A stretch of DNA of 64,000 nucleotides from Parietaria judaica (Eukaryota > Streptophyta > Magnoliopsida > Rosales > Urticaceae), in the NCBI GenBank assembly GCA_954871525.1, contig OX940869.1, positions 17,264,001 to 17,328,000 of the forward strand, in the 5' to 3' direction. The position numbers and the translations under genes were made by a program. How positions within the stretch are numbered: position 1 is the first letter of the stretch; every line of letters begins with the position of its first letter. Below are positions 45,979 through 58,699 of the stretch, one piece after another. The notes under the pieces were generated by a model, which worked only from the letters and a program-made list of their open reading frames with translations, made no database searches and was not told the DNA's origin.

Positions 45979-47032
45979 CAAGGATCAAAATGCCGTTTTG
46001 GCCGATAAATCGTTTGCCGTTATCGATGGATTAATCGTTTGCCGATGCCGTTATCGACGGAAAACCTATAAAAATTATCGTTTGCCGTTATCGAAACTTA
46101 TCGAACTTATCGATGGATTAATCGTTTGCCGATGGATTTATCGATGGAAAACCTATAAAAAAAAATTCAAACATATTTTACACTAAAAACATAACATAAA
46201 ATACTAATGTCACAAAATATAAACATAAAAGTCTCATACAAAATATAAGATATAAGCCACAAACCAAGTCTCATACTAATGTAGCCAAACATAAACTAAG
46301 TCTCATACAAAATTACAAATACTTTACAAAATATGTAAAATAAATTATTATTTACTTACCAAAATAAATATTTACAAGTCACCAATTATTCTTATATAAA
46401 ATATGCACTGCACAATTGATTTCATTTAAAACAAGATTGAACAACTAGCTCAACTTAACAAATTAGCTAAAAATTGTACTTTTGCCGCAATATTTTAGAA
46501 AACTTCAAATTAAAAAAATTATTATGCCAACCGATTATTTTTTAAATTATATACAATTTTATAAAACAAAATTACACCAAAATATTCGAGTAACTAGCTC
46601 AAATCAACAATTTCCGAAACATATGTACTTTTGCCACAATGATATCACAATTCAGAAAAACTTCAAATTAAAAAAAAAAAAATTATGCAAACCGATTAGT
46701 TTTAAAATTATATACAATTTTATTAAACGAAATTACATCAAAATATTCGAGTAACTAACTTAAATCAACAATTTCCGAAACATGTGTACTTTTGCCGCAA
46801 TTATACAACAATTCGGAAAAAACCTAATGACTTTTCGTTATTTAGCGATAAGTCCTCCAGTTTTCGAAATTTAACACTTGAAAACCTAAAACGAAAAGTT
46901 GTTCACTTTCCCCCTCGAAAAATCGCGAAAACTATAAAACGAAAACGATTAAGGGAGATAACTTACCGAGAAGCCTATTTTCAGCGATAATCGAACGATT
47001 TTCGAACGAAAATCGCGATTTTCGGAACCTTG
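45979..47032. mobile_element. hAT-type MITE (1054 bp)
   Basis: Starts CAAGGATCAAAATGCCG and ends CGGAACCTTG, giving imperfect inverted ends CAAGGWTC. The 8-bp target duplication GCTAGAAC lies at 45971-45978 and 47033-47040; an 8-bp duplication is the hAT hallmark. The left subterminal region (45985-46170) is a cluster of ATCGTTTGCCG, TTATCGATGGA and GGAAAACCTATAAAA repeats. The right end has CGATTTTCGAACGAAAATCG, itself palindromic. The AT-rich middle has two long diverged direct copies (about 46480-46600 and 46620-46800). No transposase. Confidence 0.85.
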
Positions 47033-47040
47033 GCTAGAAC

Positions 47041-49343
47041 ACACCATATTACCTTCACGTTTAACAAGACTAAAAGTACACAAACTTCTCGTCGCTAACT
47101 CTGCGATGTCCTCGATCAGAAATCCCGCTTTGTCAGCCGCCTATTCTTTCTTCTGAAGCAGAGCGACCACCGAAGAGGAGTCGGATTCCAGCTCGCACGG
47201 TACGTAGCCCCATTTAGAAGCAAAGATCACTCCCTCCCGCAAAGCCTCAGTTCAGCCCCTAACACCGACGATGACTTTAATCTGGTTCTTCTAAATGCAG
47301 CCACAAATTTTCCTGCGCAATCCCTGAGATAACCGCTCAGCCCCATGAAATTGCCCTCAGATAGGAACGCCGCATCCAAATTTAGTTTCCACCTGTGTTT
47401 CTTGGAAAGGGACCAAGTATTGGCCTTAACGGTGAAACGAGAGAGCTTAGGTTGGTTGCTAAATCTCTCGAAGTCCTCCTTAATCATTAAAGCTCGTTGG
47501 ACGACCTGACTGAAATCTCTTCTCTGATCATGAAGCCATTTATCTCTTTGATTCCAAACAGGGCGATGGCAAAAATATGCATGTCCCTAATGGAAAGCTT
47601 CTTTGTTATATCCGAGAAGAGATTGTTGAAATAGGTATGCGGATTAGCCTCTCTTGGGTTAGTGAAAGGCCATTCTTTCCAAGATTCCTTCTCGTATCCG
47701 CATATGATACATCGAGGGTCCACCGGGACGTGACGCTAGGCTAAATTTCCTTTAGTAGGAATGATTTCTTGACACGCCCTCCACACGAAAACTTTGATTT
47801 TGGGCGGTATTCTCAGATTCCAGATTTGTTGCCATAACTTCACATTGTGGGGCCTCGACGGACATGCCTCGTTAATCCGATCGTTTAACTCACGCGCTAT
47901 ATAATAACTTGACCGAGTAGGAACCCCGTTTGTCGAAGTGCCATATTAATGAATCTTGTTGTGACTTATGTGGTCGGGCAAATCACAGAATTTTATCAGC
48001 TTCAAATTGGAGGAAAGAGTCATGTATAAGTTGTTCATTCCAATCCGCGGTATCAGTGAGCAGATCCTTAACCTTTGTGTACTTATCGAGAATTATTGGG
48101 GACTAAACTTTGGAACTTGATGGCGTTGGGATCCATCTTCCACCGCAAATCTCAATGTTTAGCCCATTCTCCACCTGCCATCTCCAGCTTTTATTTAGAA
48201 GGTCGATTCCCCACAAAAGACTCATCCACACATAAGAGCAACCTGATGTTTCTTTTCCATCCAGAATCGAGGTCTCCGGGTAATACTTTCCAGCCATCAC
48301 TCTGGCTGCCAAAGAGCGGCGACCGAGCCAATCTCCATACTTGCTTAGCCAAAAGAGCTTGATTAAATTCCTTAAGCCTCCTAAAAACGAGACCCCCTTC
48401 ACTCTTAGCCTTGCATAACCTCTTCTAACTTTGCCAATGGAACTTATTCTTATCACTACCTGACCCCCACAAGAAATTCGCACAGGCCTTTTAAATATCT
48501 TCACGGACGCCGATGGGTATTTTGAACGTACTCATCGCGTAAGTGAGAATCGATTGAATAACCGACTTGATGAGACACTCTCTTCCTCCCATTGAGAAAA
48601 AAATTTCCTTCCATCCCTTAATTCTTTTTACCACTCTCTTCCTCAAATAGCCAAACTAGATGTTCTTGGAGCGAAGCGAGAATGTCGGCAGCCCCAAATA
48701 TAACTCGATACTCTCGCTATGGAGAATACCCAACAATGTTCTGAATTCGTGTATACACGCCCGAGGCGCATTCGGAGAGAAAAATATGACTGATTTATCT
48801 AAATTCACCACTTGTCCTGATGCCTTCGAGTATTTTTTGATACATTCTATCGAAGTTTCACATTCCTTTGCTTCCGCACGTAGAAAAATCATACTATCAT
48901 CTGCGAAAAACAAGTGGGATACCGGTGGGCTTTTACGCGAAATCTGGACTCCATGGAGCTTGCCGTGGTCTACCTGTGCGTGTAACAAGGACGAGAATCC
49001 TTGAGTGCATAGGAGGAAAAGGTACGGTGACAGGGGGTCACCTTGTCGGAGGCCGCGCGACGCCGTGAAATTCTCAGATTTGAAGCCGTTGACCAGCACT
49101 GAAAAGCTGGCCGTCGAGACACAATTCATAATCCGTGAGATACATTTTGGACCAAACTTCATAGCTAGCATCATTCGTTGCAAAAACAACCATTCAATTC
49201 TGTCGTAAGCCTTGTTCATGTCCAACTTTAGTGCAGCATAACCAATTCGACCTTTAGTACGTGAGCGGAGCCACATTCAAACCCCACCATAATGTTATCT
49301 CCGATGTGACGCCCATTAACGAAAGCACTCTGATTTTTGTCTA
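47041..49343 (-). pseudogene. LINE ORF2 remnant: RT, zinc region, RNase H
   Basis: RT begins mid-domain with SAFVNGRHIGDNIM (near 49330). It then has KLDMNKAYDRIEW (motif A, about 49228-49190), SRGLRQGDPLSPYLF and FFADD (the catalytic pair, about 48907-48896), with a 206-codon open frame at 49276-48656. The post-RT part (48504-48103) includes GRRSLAARVMAGKYYP and WRWQVENGLN. The zinc region lies around 47990-47640, and RNase H at about 47430-47050 has WKLNLDAAF, LGAELR and LESDSS, with a frameshift after AELR. Multiple stops and frameshifts: dead. It is a different copy from the LINE at 36745-39650. Confidence 0.85.
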
Positions 49344-49410
49344 CAATATATCAGAAAATATAGCTCTTGTATGGAAAATCCATCGATGGGCTTTTTGGTT
49401 TTATTCTAGA
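49344..49410. other. Short spacer between LINE and Helitron-like end
   Basis: Sixty-seven bases with no recognised feature, ending TTATTCTAGA just before CTAGTG. Confidence 0.4.
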
Positions 49411-52400
49411 CTAGTGAATGGCACCGCAATCCGCGTGGTGGCAAGAAAATATTGTTTTATATAAATAAATATATTATATATATTAATTCTACAAATTGGT
49501 TGTTATAATCGAAATAACAACAACCAAAGCGAACTCAACAATTTCGATTTATTTATCAAGTCATGATATAGCCAAATGTTTATTACATTAGAATTGATAA
49601 TGTAATATTAATCTCAATGGTTGTATATTAATACTAAAACATTGCGTAAATGTGAAGAAAAAAACTAACATTAAAATAACAAACTTTTAAAAAAATATAT
49701 AATAGTTCTATGGAGTTAGCTATTTCTATTAAGAAAAATATTAGTATTACGTAATTAATGAAAAAAAATTATCGACTATATACACAAAATTTACAGTTTA
49801 TATCTCTGTTTTTCTCTGACTTTTATATCGAAGTAAATACTTCAAAATAATTAACAATGGCAATAAGACAAAAGGTTCACATCACAATTTTCTGCTCTGG
49901 TATTTATTCTCTTATAAATCTCTATTTATCAAAAGGAACAAAAATCACAAAAAGAGTACAATAGAAATAAAAATTAACATAAATAAGAAAACTTCATTCA
50001 TCTTCATGTTATGACTCTTATTGTCGGAAGTTTAAAATTAAAAGTGATTAATAACAATATTAAAAAAAAAAAAAAACATAACTCACATCACACTTTCTTC
50101 TCTGTATTACTGAAGTCTCAATTAACCTGGTCAAGTAACAAAAAAAAAAACATAAGAAGAGTATGTTCGAAGTAAAAGTTAACCAAAAAAACAAAAATTA
50201 CGTATATAGTAAGTAACAGACTATATCAGTAATGTTTGTATAAATGACTACATAATAAAGGTAAATGACTTGTTAGTTGTTCTCTTACATAGTGATTTTT
50301 GTTGTTTACCGTACCGATGACAAATACAAAACATACTTTGGCTTTCTCGACACTGCAGAACTTTGGAGCATCCCAATCAATAATGTTAAAAGTCTTTAAC
50401 GTTAACATTATAGTCTTCATCTTGATCTAGGGAATAATGATAATCATGATGTCCCTTGCATTCTTGCAGCAAATGTGTAACATGTGATCGACACAATTTT
50501 GAGCACGCCAATAATATAAAAGAAGAAACTAAAATTGAGAGCTTCAGTTTTTACAAAACTATTGTTTTAGAGCTAGCTGATTGAGCATAATTGACTAAAA
50601 ATAAATAGAAATATCAATAAATATACCGTCAATTGTTATTCTCATTTATTTTGATTATAAATGTTAGGTTTTTTAGTTTTCCTACGGGTACGTATAGTAT
50701 TAAAAGAATAATTAATCTATTGACAAACTGACTCTTTTTGTATATTTGCTAAGTCAAAAGATATTTGCTCGAGTAAGAAATTGAAAATTTTAAAGTCTAT
50801 TATAAGATTTGATATTCCACACAATTTTGATATTCCTCATTTGATAATCCATTAAAATATAATCAAGTGTATTGTTTATTACCCAAGCAATTATTAAAAA
50901 AATTATAATAATCAAGTGTTATCCTATAACACTTTTTTTAAATAGAGTGTATAACACTTTAAATGGTAACCTTTTAATTCTAATATTAGATAAACATCCG
51001 CTCTTCCCGCAGTGGTGTTAAAAATATTAAATAAATTAATTCATTTGATTGTTTATCATAGTTAAAAGATATATATTAACATCAAACTCAATAATTATTT
51101 TATTTTGTTGTGTAATGTTTCCGACAGTTTTTTTTTAATGAATATTACATTAAAAATTTAGAAAAGATAAGTAAAACTTGAATTATAAATATAATTAAAG
51201 AAAAATATTAATTAACCTTGAAATTGATCTACGTACGAATAAAAGAGTGCTCAAATTTGATTTTTGTTAAGTGATGAACTATATTCGTTAACTTAATTTT
51301 GAAATTAGTAATCAGTTGGTGTCTTGATTATTTTCTTCTTAAATTGTCTACTTTTTAGCTCTAAGATTAATTTTCTTAACTTAGTTTCGTCATTTCTTTT
51401 AACTATTATCTTCAGCATATAGGAAATAAATCAATGACAATCAATTCACTATGAATAATTAATTTTGAATATTGTCCATTTACATATTACCAAAATTGTA
51501 AGCAGTAAAACAATAATAATATATATGAGAGCAAAAATTTGGAGAATATGAACAGTTCAATAGAGCAAATCAATATAATCAATATGGAATTGTGTTTGTG
51601 GCAAAAGTACCAACAGTGTTAAACATCGTAATTTTTAGGATATTATATAGAAAACAACATTTTAACTATAGTTCACCGACAAATTCTGTCGCGATGAAAA
51701 TAATACTTGCGTATATATGCTTGAATTTTTTTATTTTGTAATTGAAGGACGTTGACTATACAGCTCGTGCAATATAATTGACACCCAAAATAGTACACCT
51801 AAACCGTAATATAATATAATTAATCGCAATTATAGTCATATACTGCAGATTATATTAAGAAATATATTTAAAATATAATGGATATAATGAAATCTAGTTG
51901 TAATTACCAAACAATAATATATAAGACTCCAAAAGATATCACTATAGTGTAATGTATTTACAAAAAAAAAGAGTATTAATAAGGGATCACACATGAAAGT
52001 GTTACATTTTGTTTTTCGAGCAACTTCCATCGCTGCATGAAGCTCCATATTGTCAAGCAAATCACTGAATAGTCTTTTTATATGAATAATAATAATAGTT
52101 TTTAAAAGTCATGATCGGATCCTATACATCATCAAAAATTGCTTAATAAAAAAATACTATATCCATATACAAAATTTAAAGTAGCAAGATACTATTAACT
52201 CCAACATTATCATCGGTCATTGTTTTCCATATAAACTTTAACAATACACAATGTCTACGTAGACAAATTTATAAACACAAAATATTAAAATGAACGTTCG
52301 AATAAAATAATTGCACGTGAGATATTGTTTAAAGCGAACCTTAACCATATCGATCACATATTTCACTTTAAAAAAATTTATGAGTCTGTTAATGTTTTTT

Positions 52401-52931
52401 ATCGAATTTGTTGTCATGTCGCCATCGAGTAGAGTTTTTAAGTCGTGATTGACTCCAACGCATCTTCGAGATTGTTTACCTGACATTGTTCGCTAAGAAA
52501 TGATCGTAAGAATGACATAATCATCCTTGACCATAAAATTTACAAATTACAAATATTATACAATTTTTAAGATTAAACCACAAATCAAAAAGTAAATATT
52601 TTAAGAAGGGAGAATATATGCATTCTATCTCAAAAACTCACTTGGGATTTTTATCGAAGAAGGCCGCCGGTTGTGATCGGAGCAAAGAATGGCCGGCTAA
52701 ATTAATCCTATACAAATTCTATAAGAATAAAAAAGAATATATATGTAATCAAATTTAAAAAAATTACCTGGGAACAAAAAATTATTTGAATACGCTTGGA
52801 AAAAAAATCTCAGGAAAAGAACTTGAATTGTTGAAGCTGCCACAAAAAATTGATGTTGATCATAGGCATTGAAAAAAAAACAATGATTGAGCAACATTAG
52901 TTCCAAATAAAAAAGGAAATAAAAAAAAAAC
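49411..52931 (-). other. AT-rich region behind a Helitron-like 3' end
   Basis: On the minus strand the left boundary reads CACCACGCGGATTGCGGTG, CCATTCA, CTAG followed by T, like the terminus at 25961. The following 3.5 kb is AT-rich with only short frames that show no family. It could be the body of a non-autonomous Helitron, but no 5' TC end was found on the right. Small notes: an A run near 50065-50083, and GCCGCCGGTTGTGATCGGAG near 52665, which is GC-rich for its surroundings. No gene is supported. Confidence 0.4.
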
Positions 52932-53622
52932 TGTTAAGGTCGGATCTCTCTGAACACTTGGACGAGTCGACCCCCCCCCCCCCCTCTCTTAAAGGGGGAT
53001 CGACGATTCGACGATGTCCGGAGTCGACGGTACCCGAAGTCGATGATGTCCAGAGTCGACGACACCCGAAGTCAACAATGTCCAGAGTCGACGACACTCG
53101 AAGTCGACGACACCCAAAGTCAACGACACCCGAAGTCGGCGACACCCGAAGTCAACGACGCCCAAAACCGACGACCCCAAGACCCGACAAAGAGAATAGA
53201 TAAGACTCTGACGAGATAAGAAGAACCGACTGTATCGACAACAACTGATAGGATGGGCATTTAATGCTTGGGAGCTTCGACAGGATGGGCATTTAATGCT
53301 TGGGAGTTTCGATAGGATGGGCATTAAATGTTACCACCTCGTAGGTAAACCAGCAGGCTCGGAACAGGCGAAAGGGGATGAGTCAGGCTTTTGCCAGAGA
53401 CATGGGAGAATGGGCTGATGAGACTCCGAGAAAAGGGGGAGATTTTAGCCTATAAAAGAGGAGGGATTGTCTTTGAGAAAGATTCAGGAAATAGATAAGA
53501 ATATTTACCCACAACGCTGTTCTTAAGCGCTTTTAATTGTAAAACGAGAAAAACTGAATCTCTTATCTTAAAACAGAAGGGATACCTTTTGTGATTGTTG
53601 AGCGTACGAAACGCGCTCAACA
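52932..53622 (+). repeat. 5' LTR of a Tat-like Gypsy element (691 bp)
   Basis: TGTTAAGGTCGGATCTCTCT to CGCGCTCAACA. It contains a C run (52973-52983) and a 16-bp tandem repeat at about 53020-53170 (GTCGACGACACCCGAA, phase points 53103, 53119, 53135, 53151). Three 32-bp-spaced copies of GGATGGGCATTTAATGCTTG lie at 53251, 53283 and 53315. CCTATAAAAGAGGAG at 53450 is a good TATA box. The ends match the LTR at 12118-12563. No 3' partner is present in the window. Confidence 0.85.
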
Positions 53623-53645
53623 GTTTGGCGCCCACCGAGGGGCTC
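53623..53645 (+). other. Gypsy primer binding site
   Basis: TGGCGCCCACCGAGGGGC starts at 53626, three bases after the LTR end. A TGGCGCC start right after the LTR is standard for plant Gypsy elements; the tRNA species was not determined. Confidence 0.85.
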
Positions 53646-53680
53646 AGTTTTTCTCTATCACGCGGTTAGAAGCCCGAGAG

Positions 53681-55779
53681 AATGGAAAACAACGGCGAAA
53701 ACAACGACACATAACGCACGGAGAGTCACGGAGAAGGAGCAACTGACAGAAGCGTAGAAAGCAACCAAGCCACCATAGAAGGACTTCGGCAGCAGCTGGA
53801 AGAAGCGGCGATGAGAAATCAGCAGCTCGCCACCCTCCTGGACGACGTGGTCGCTGAGACGAGGAGGCAGTCCCCGGAAAGCTTGACGCAGGAACGTCGG
53901 CCCCCGGGAGGGAGGAACCAGACAAAGAAACGGAGGACCGGGCAGCGTCGCGACTTGGCGTCAACAAAATCCTATTTTCGTCGCCCGAAGGCACGCCACC
54001 CGGAAATAACGAAGAGAGACCCGTACAGCAGGAGACGCGACGAGAGAAGCCACCACGAGCGCCGGTAATGGCGTGCACTCCCACGGGCTGGGCAGCGGAG
54101 CAACACCAACAGAATGCGACGGCAGTGGTAAACGAAGCAAGGATCCAGGAGCGCGTCGACAGAGCCCTGCTCGAGTTAACGTCAAGAATGGGGTAGGTTA
54201 CGTCACAGATGCACAAGGCGACGAGTGCGGCCCCGGAGATCGACAGGCTGGTCGAGGAGTCCAGGCACACGCCTTTCTCCTTACACATCAGTGGCGTCAG
54301 AATCGATGAGAAGCCCAAGATCAGACCAACCTCATACAAAGGAACGACAGACCCAAATGCGCACGTGAAAGCTTTTCAAATCGTGATAGGACGGGTAAAC
54401 GCGTGAGGACCAGAGCTGGAGGCCATCTTGTGCCACTTGTTCGTCGACAGCTTACAGGGACCAGCTCTGGAATGATTCGCAAAACTCCCGCCCAACTCCG
54501 TCAGCTGCTTCGACCACCTTGTCTCCCACTTACTGCGCCACTTCTCAATGTACGTACAAAACGAGGTAAACATCACCGACCTTTGGCTGGTGGAGCAGGA
54601 CGAGGGAGAAACCCTCCGGAAATTTATCGGGAGGTTCAAAGAAGTCATGGCTCGAGTTTCCGGGCTGGACGACGGCGTCTCCATCCAAGCTCTGAAACAC
54701 TCGTTGTGATTCAAAGCACCCGTTCGGGAAGAAATGATCAAGGCACGCCCGTCGACGATCGTTGATGCCCTTCACAAAGCGTCCATATTCATGCAAATGG
54801 AGGAGGAGAAGTCGGCGCTGGCAAAGAAGTACGAGTCGAGAGGCAAGGGAAAGCAGCCAGAAAAGAAGGAGAGCAGGGACCAAGGAGATAATCCGTCGGC
54901 AAAGACGAGACGAGGAGAGGAAGATAGACGAGCCTTCAATCAGCAGCTTGCTCGAGAGACCCCGAAGCAAACGGTCTATTAGGTCGAAGAGAAACGAGAC
55001 CATGCGGGGGGACAGGGAGGCTACGAACGAAAAGTATGGCCCAAAGACCCGAACAAGTTTTGTAGCTTCCACAAGTTCAAGGGACATTCTACCGAAGAAT
55101 GTGCCATGCTGAAAAGGAGGCTGGCCGAGAAGTATGCGAGAAGAGAAATGTCGGGCGTCGATTTAGGGAATCCCCATGAGCAGTGGGGAAACTCCCGACG
55201 ACAGTACCAACGGGAGGAGCCGGCAAGGGACGAAGGAAACGGCCAGCTCCGGCAACAAAAGAGCCCAACCACCGACCGGCCGACGACCCAGCACGCTGGT
55301 CAAAGCTCCGACGTCAACGAACCTCCGAGGGCGAGGAAGAGAATAGAAATGATCATGGGAGGCTCGCATTTGTGCGACAACTCCGTCAACAGCATCAAGG
55401 CTCACCAGAGGAGGGCGAGGGAACACGACCGAGGGGACACCGCGATGATCGGGGCCGAAATAGAGATAGCCTTTGTGGAAGATGAAGCTTGTGCCGACCT
55501 GCACAACGACGCATTGGTCCTGTCGCTGGGCATCGGCAACTGCGACATTGGCCAGAAGATGAAGCTTGTGCCGACCTGCACAACGGGAGCTCGGTGGACG
55601 TCGTTTTCTACGATGCCCTCAGGAAGATGGAGATCGAGGGGATCGAAATCCAAGGAAAGCCATGAAGCGTCTCCGGCTTCAATGGCGATGACGCCACATC
55701 CGTCGGAACGATCGACCTGCTGATATGCGCAGGCAACGTCAACAAGATGACCACACTAATGGTGTTTGATTGGCCGTCG
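53681..55779 (+). pseudogene. Tat-like Gypsy gag and protease, left of the solo LTR
   Basis: An ATG at 53681 meets a stop after ten codons. A coiled-coil-like stretch follows (LRQQLEEAAMRNQQLATLL, about 53787). The gag core at 54209-54780 has SYKGTTDPNAHVKAFQ, a stop after VNA, CFDHLVSHLLRHFSMYV, DEGETLRKFIGRFKEVM and ARPSTIVDALHKASIF. The zinc knuckle CSFHKFKGHSTEECAMLKRR (about 55059-55118) has the CxxH...H....C form typical of the Tat/Ogre group. The protease region has DALVLSLGIGNCDIG, then a repeated copy of GAAGATGAAGCTTGTGCCGA (55486 and 55557), leaving HNGSSVDVVFYDAL with His where the family has Asp. The frame ends in NKMTTLMVFDWPS at the solo LTR. Confidence 0.85.
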
Positions 55780-58699
55780 TGTTGGAAATCGAGGTTTGAT
55801 TCCCGACTCCATTACCCTGAATAAGCCTCCGAGCCGTCCCGGTAACATTTAAAAATTATTTTAAAGCGGAAAACTTATTATCGTAACGGCACAGATATCG
55901 AGTAATAACCATTTTAACAAGATCCGATAAATATTACATATTTAATATTCACAACTCATTATTAATATCATAGTCGAAAAATAAGAAATAAATAGAAAGC
56001 AATAAATGTTTGCATTTATTAACCCAATGCATAAGGCCGTACCTCAACTGACGTTTCTGACTGCGGACTCTGAAGTTCGGCAGGGCTCCGCCGGTGCTGA
56101 GGGAAACACCCGTGATCTTCCGGGATATTCTCCTGGATTCCTCGTACCGAAGCGTGGGCTTCGCCGGCAGGACTCCATCGCAAAATTTAACTGAGGTTCT
56201 TTTGAAGCTTCCGGAGAAATAGTCTCCTAAACCGAACGAGAAAAGAGATCAGAAGCAGAAAACTCGCAGACCCTAGAGAGAGAGGGAGAGCTCGAGTTTT
56301 TGCTCTGGGGAAGGTGTGAAAAATGTTGTAAATGAGCTCCCTATTTATGGACTTGGCCCGTAACCGAATTAGAGATTTTCTCTCCTAAATTCGAATTTTA
56401 TATATATTAAATACTTTAATTATTCCAATCCAATGGTTGAGATTTAATCTCATCTAGATCCAATGGTTATAATTATACTTGTATTTAATTAAATAAGAAA
56501 GACTTGATAAATACAAAAAAATCAATCTTATCTTCGTATTTAAATATAATTCGAATATTTATATATATATATATATATATCTAATTTCGAAACTTATTAT
56601 TAAATATAATTAATTATCCTAATCCAAAGGCTTAGATTCAATATTATCTAAATCCAATGGATATAATTAATTAGGGATTTAATTAAATAAGAAAGACTTG
56701 GTAAACCAATCTTATCTACTTATCTTAATTTCGAAATATATATATAATAATGATAATTTCGAAATTAATTATATATATCCAACGGCTTAGATTAATCTTA
56801 GACCGATCTAATGGATCAAATTAATTTGGGATAGAAATCAAATATTCTAAGACTTGGTAAAAGCCTAATTCAATTTTATCTTCATCATTATCTTCGAAAA
56901 TATATATATTAATTAATTTCCAATCCGACGGTAAAGATTAAATCTTAAACCGATCTAACGGATACAATTAATTAGGTCAAATTCGATAAAACTTAAGCTT
57001 GGTCACCAAACTACTATTTTCGAATTAGGGTTAGGTCAAAAAATCAATCATGTTAATCCTACAGTTGATATTAAATCATCTCCGATCTAAATGATAAGAT
57101 TGATTTTAGGGTTTTTGCCAAAGTACCAAACTTTAGGTACTTATGCCGCAAACCAAAAACCCTTAGCTAGGTCAAACTCATGTGGGCTAGGTCATGTAAG
57201 CCCACATCGATTTACACATGTAATATATAATTAAATATATATTATTATTATTAATATAAATCTATTAATTATTAATTAATTATTAATAAGATATTAATAA
57301 TTAAATCCAAATAATTAAATTATATTAATAATTCCTGATCTCAATATCACACATTAAAATGTCATGGTGCCACACCATCATTTAAATTCGTGACATGTGA
57401 TTTAATTTCATAGTTTATCGAACCGAGCACAAACTTAGAAAATCCATAAATCACTATCCGTAAGTCGAAATGACTTGGTTCAAAAAGCAAAGTTGCTTAG
57501 AATTTAATTTCAAACAACATGGTGCTGATAGAAAATCTAAATTCTAACTTTATTTTATCAGTTAATTTCGTGTACCAAGATATGGTACTTTTGCCACGCT
57601 GACGATAAAACCATCTGACGTCTGCCACAGACCTTTCAGTTTTATAAGTCAAGCCAAATGATTAAACATTATCTAGAATGTATTTTAATCACGTACGTAT
57701 CATCCGTTACGGAGCTATCCTGGGGACCAGAGACCCGTATCACTTAAGCTTCAACGAACTGCTAGTTGTTCGTCAAACCTCGAAGTGATTCCACTATAGA
57801 CCTGAGGCTGCACTCTTTAGTGATACGGTATATATTATTCCCTTTATAACAGCAGGGTGTCCATTGATATAATCAAATTCGAGTTATTGATCTTTCACTT
57901 GATGATCCACACACGAGCAGGCGGTTTCTACCGTTATGCCCCGCATTGCATTTTCAACCTTGACTCAGTCAGTAATATTATGAGTAACCCACTTATGGTT
58001 TCGATTCATAACTTGCGCACGGGTACCTCTCACTTCTCACCACTGACAATCAAGGGAATCATCATCACTCTGAAGAGAGCTGTGTGATGCCCATGTCTAT
58101 GACCAAGCTACCCTTACTGCTGACTATCATGTTCCCAAAATAATAGTGTTGGGAACAACAGTAATATTTCGTGTTCTTTAACGGTTAAATCAAAGAACAA
58201 TCAAGCCAACAGCTCGGACTCAAGATCACTCAGGACTTAGATCGAATATCCATTTGATCATCTACTAGTGACTCAACTCCAAGTTATCAGTGATGGTCTT
58301 ATATGATAATTTCCGGAGTTTAAGTCAGGTCCAGTCCAGTATGAAGACACTTCATACTTAATGCACTTCTAGTGAGTGTGACGCACACAAAATCCAGAAT
58401 AGGATTGTCACTTAGTCACATTAATGACCTTATACGATTAATGGGCTCCCACCCAGTTAATCAGGTCACGGACATTTTAAGTTCATTTATTATGATTATT
58501 AATTCTTCCTCACATTGACTCTGTTGTGATAATAATAACATAATTGCATCCTTTATGAACTAAGGAAACAAACATTCTATTTTACTCTACCAGAAACTAT
58601 AATAAGATTAACATAATAAGTATTATCTTTATTCAATGACATATCATAATCTTTTACAAATGGATAAAATATCTTGTTTAAGGACACATATGTCCAACC
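55780..58699 (-). mobile_element. Solo LTR of the Copia family (2920 bp)
   Basis: A full LTR (TGTTGGAAATCG to ATGTCCAACC, last A changed to C) with target duplication CGTCG at 55775-55779 and 58700-58704 and no internal sequence. It interrupts the Gypsy frame exactly between MVFDWPS and PSIFNMILGRPWIHS. It is longer than the other copies owing to extra AT-rich sequence around 56560-56800, including a TA run. Solo LTRs arise by recombination between the two LTRs of one element. Confidence 0.9.

Larger units (their letters stand above)
45825..49343 (-). mobile_element. LINE (L1-type), 5'-truncated, with a hAT MITE inside
   Basis: Minus-strand order: truncated RT (49343), RT core, post-RT region, zf-RVT, RNase H (ending about 47050), 3' UTR, and a poly(A) seen as a T run at 45825-45840. 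The 3' part is interrupted by the MITE at 45979-47032. No flanking target duplication was found. Confidence 0.75.

Noticed and set aside
52973..52983. C run as a regulatory element
   Set aside because: A single homopolymer that may vary or be a sequencing artefact; no supporting structure nearby.
53644..54339. 231-codon minus-strand frame opposite Gypsy gag
   Set aside because: It is antisense to a region with clear gag features on the plus strand; the Ser/Leu/Cys-rich product has no family.
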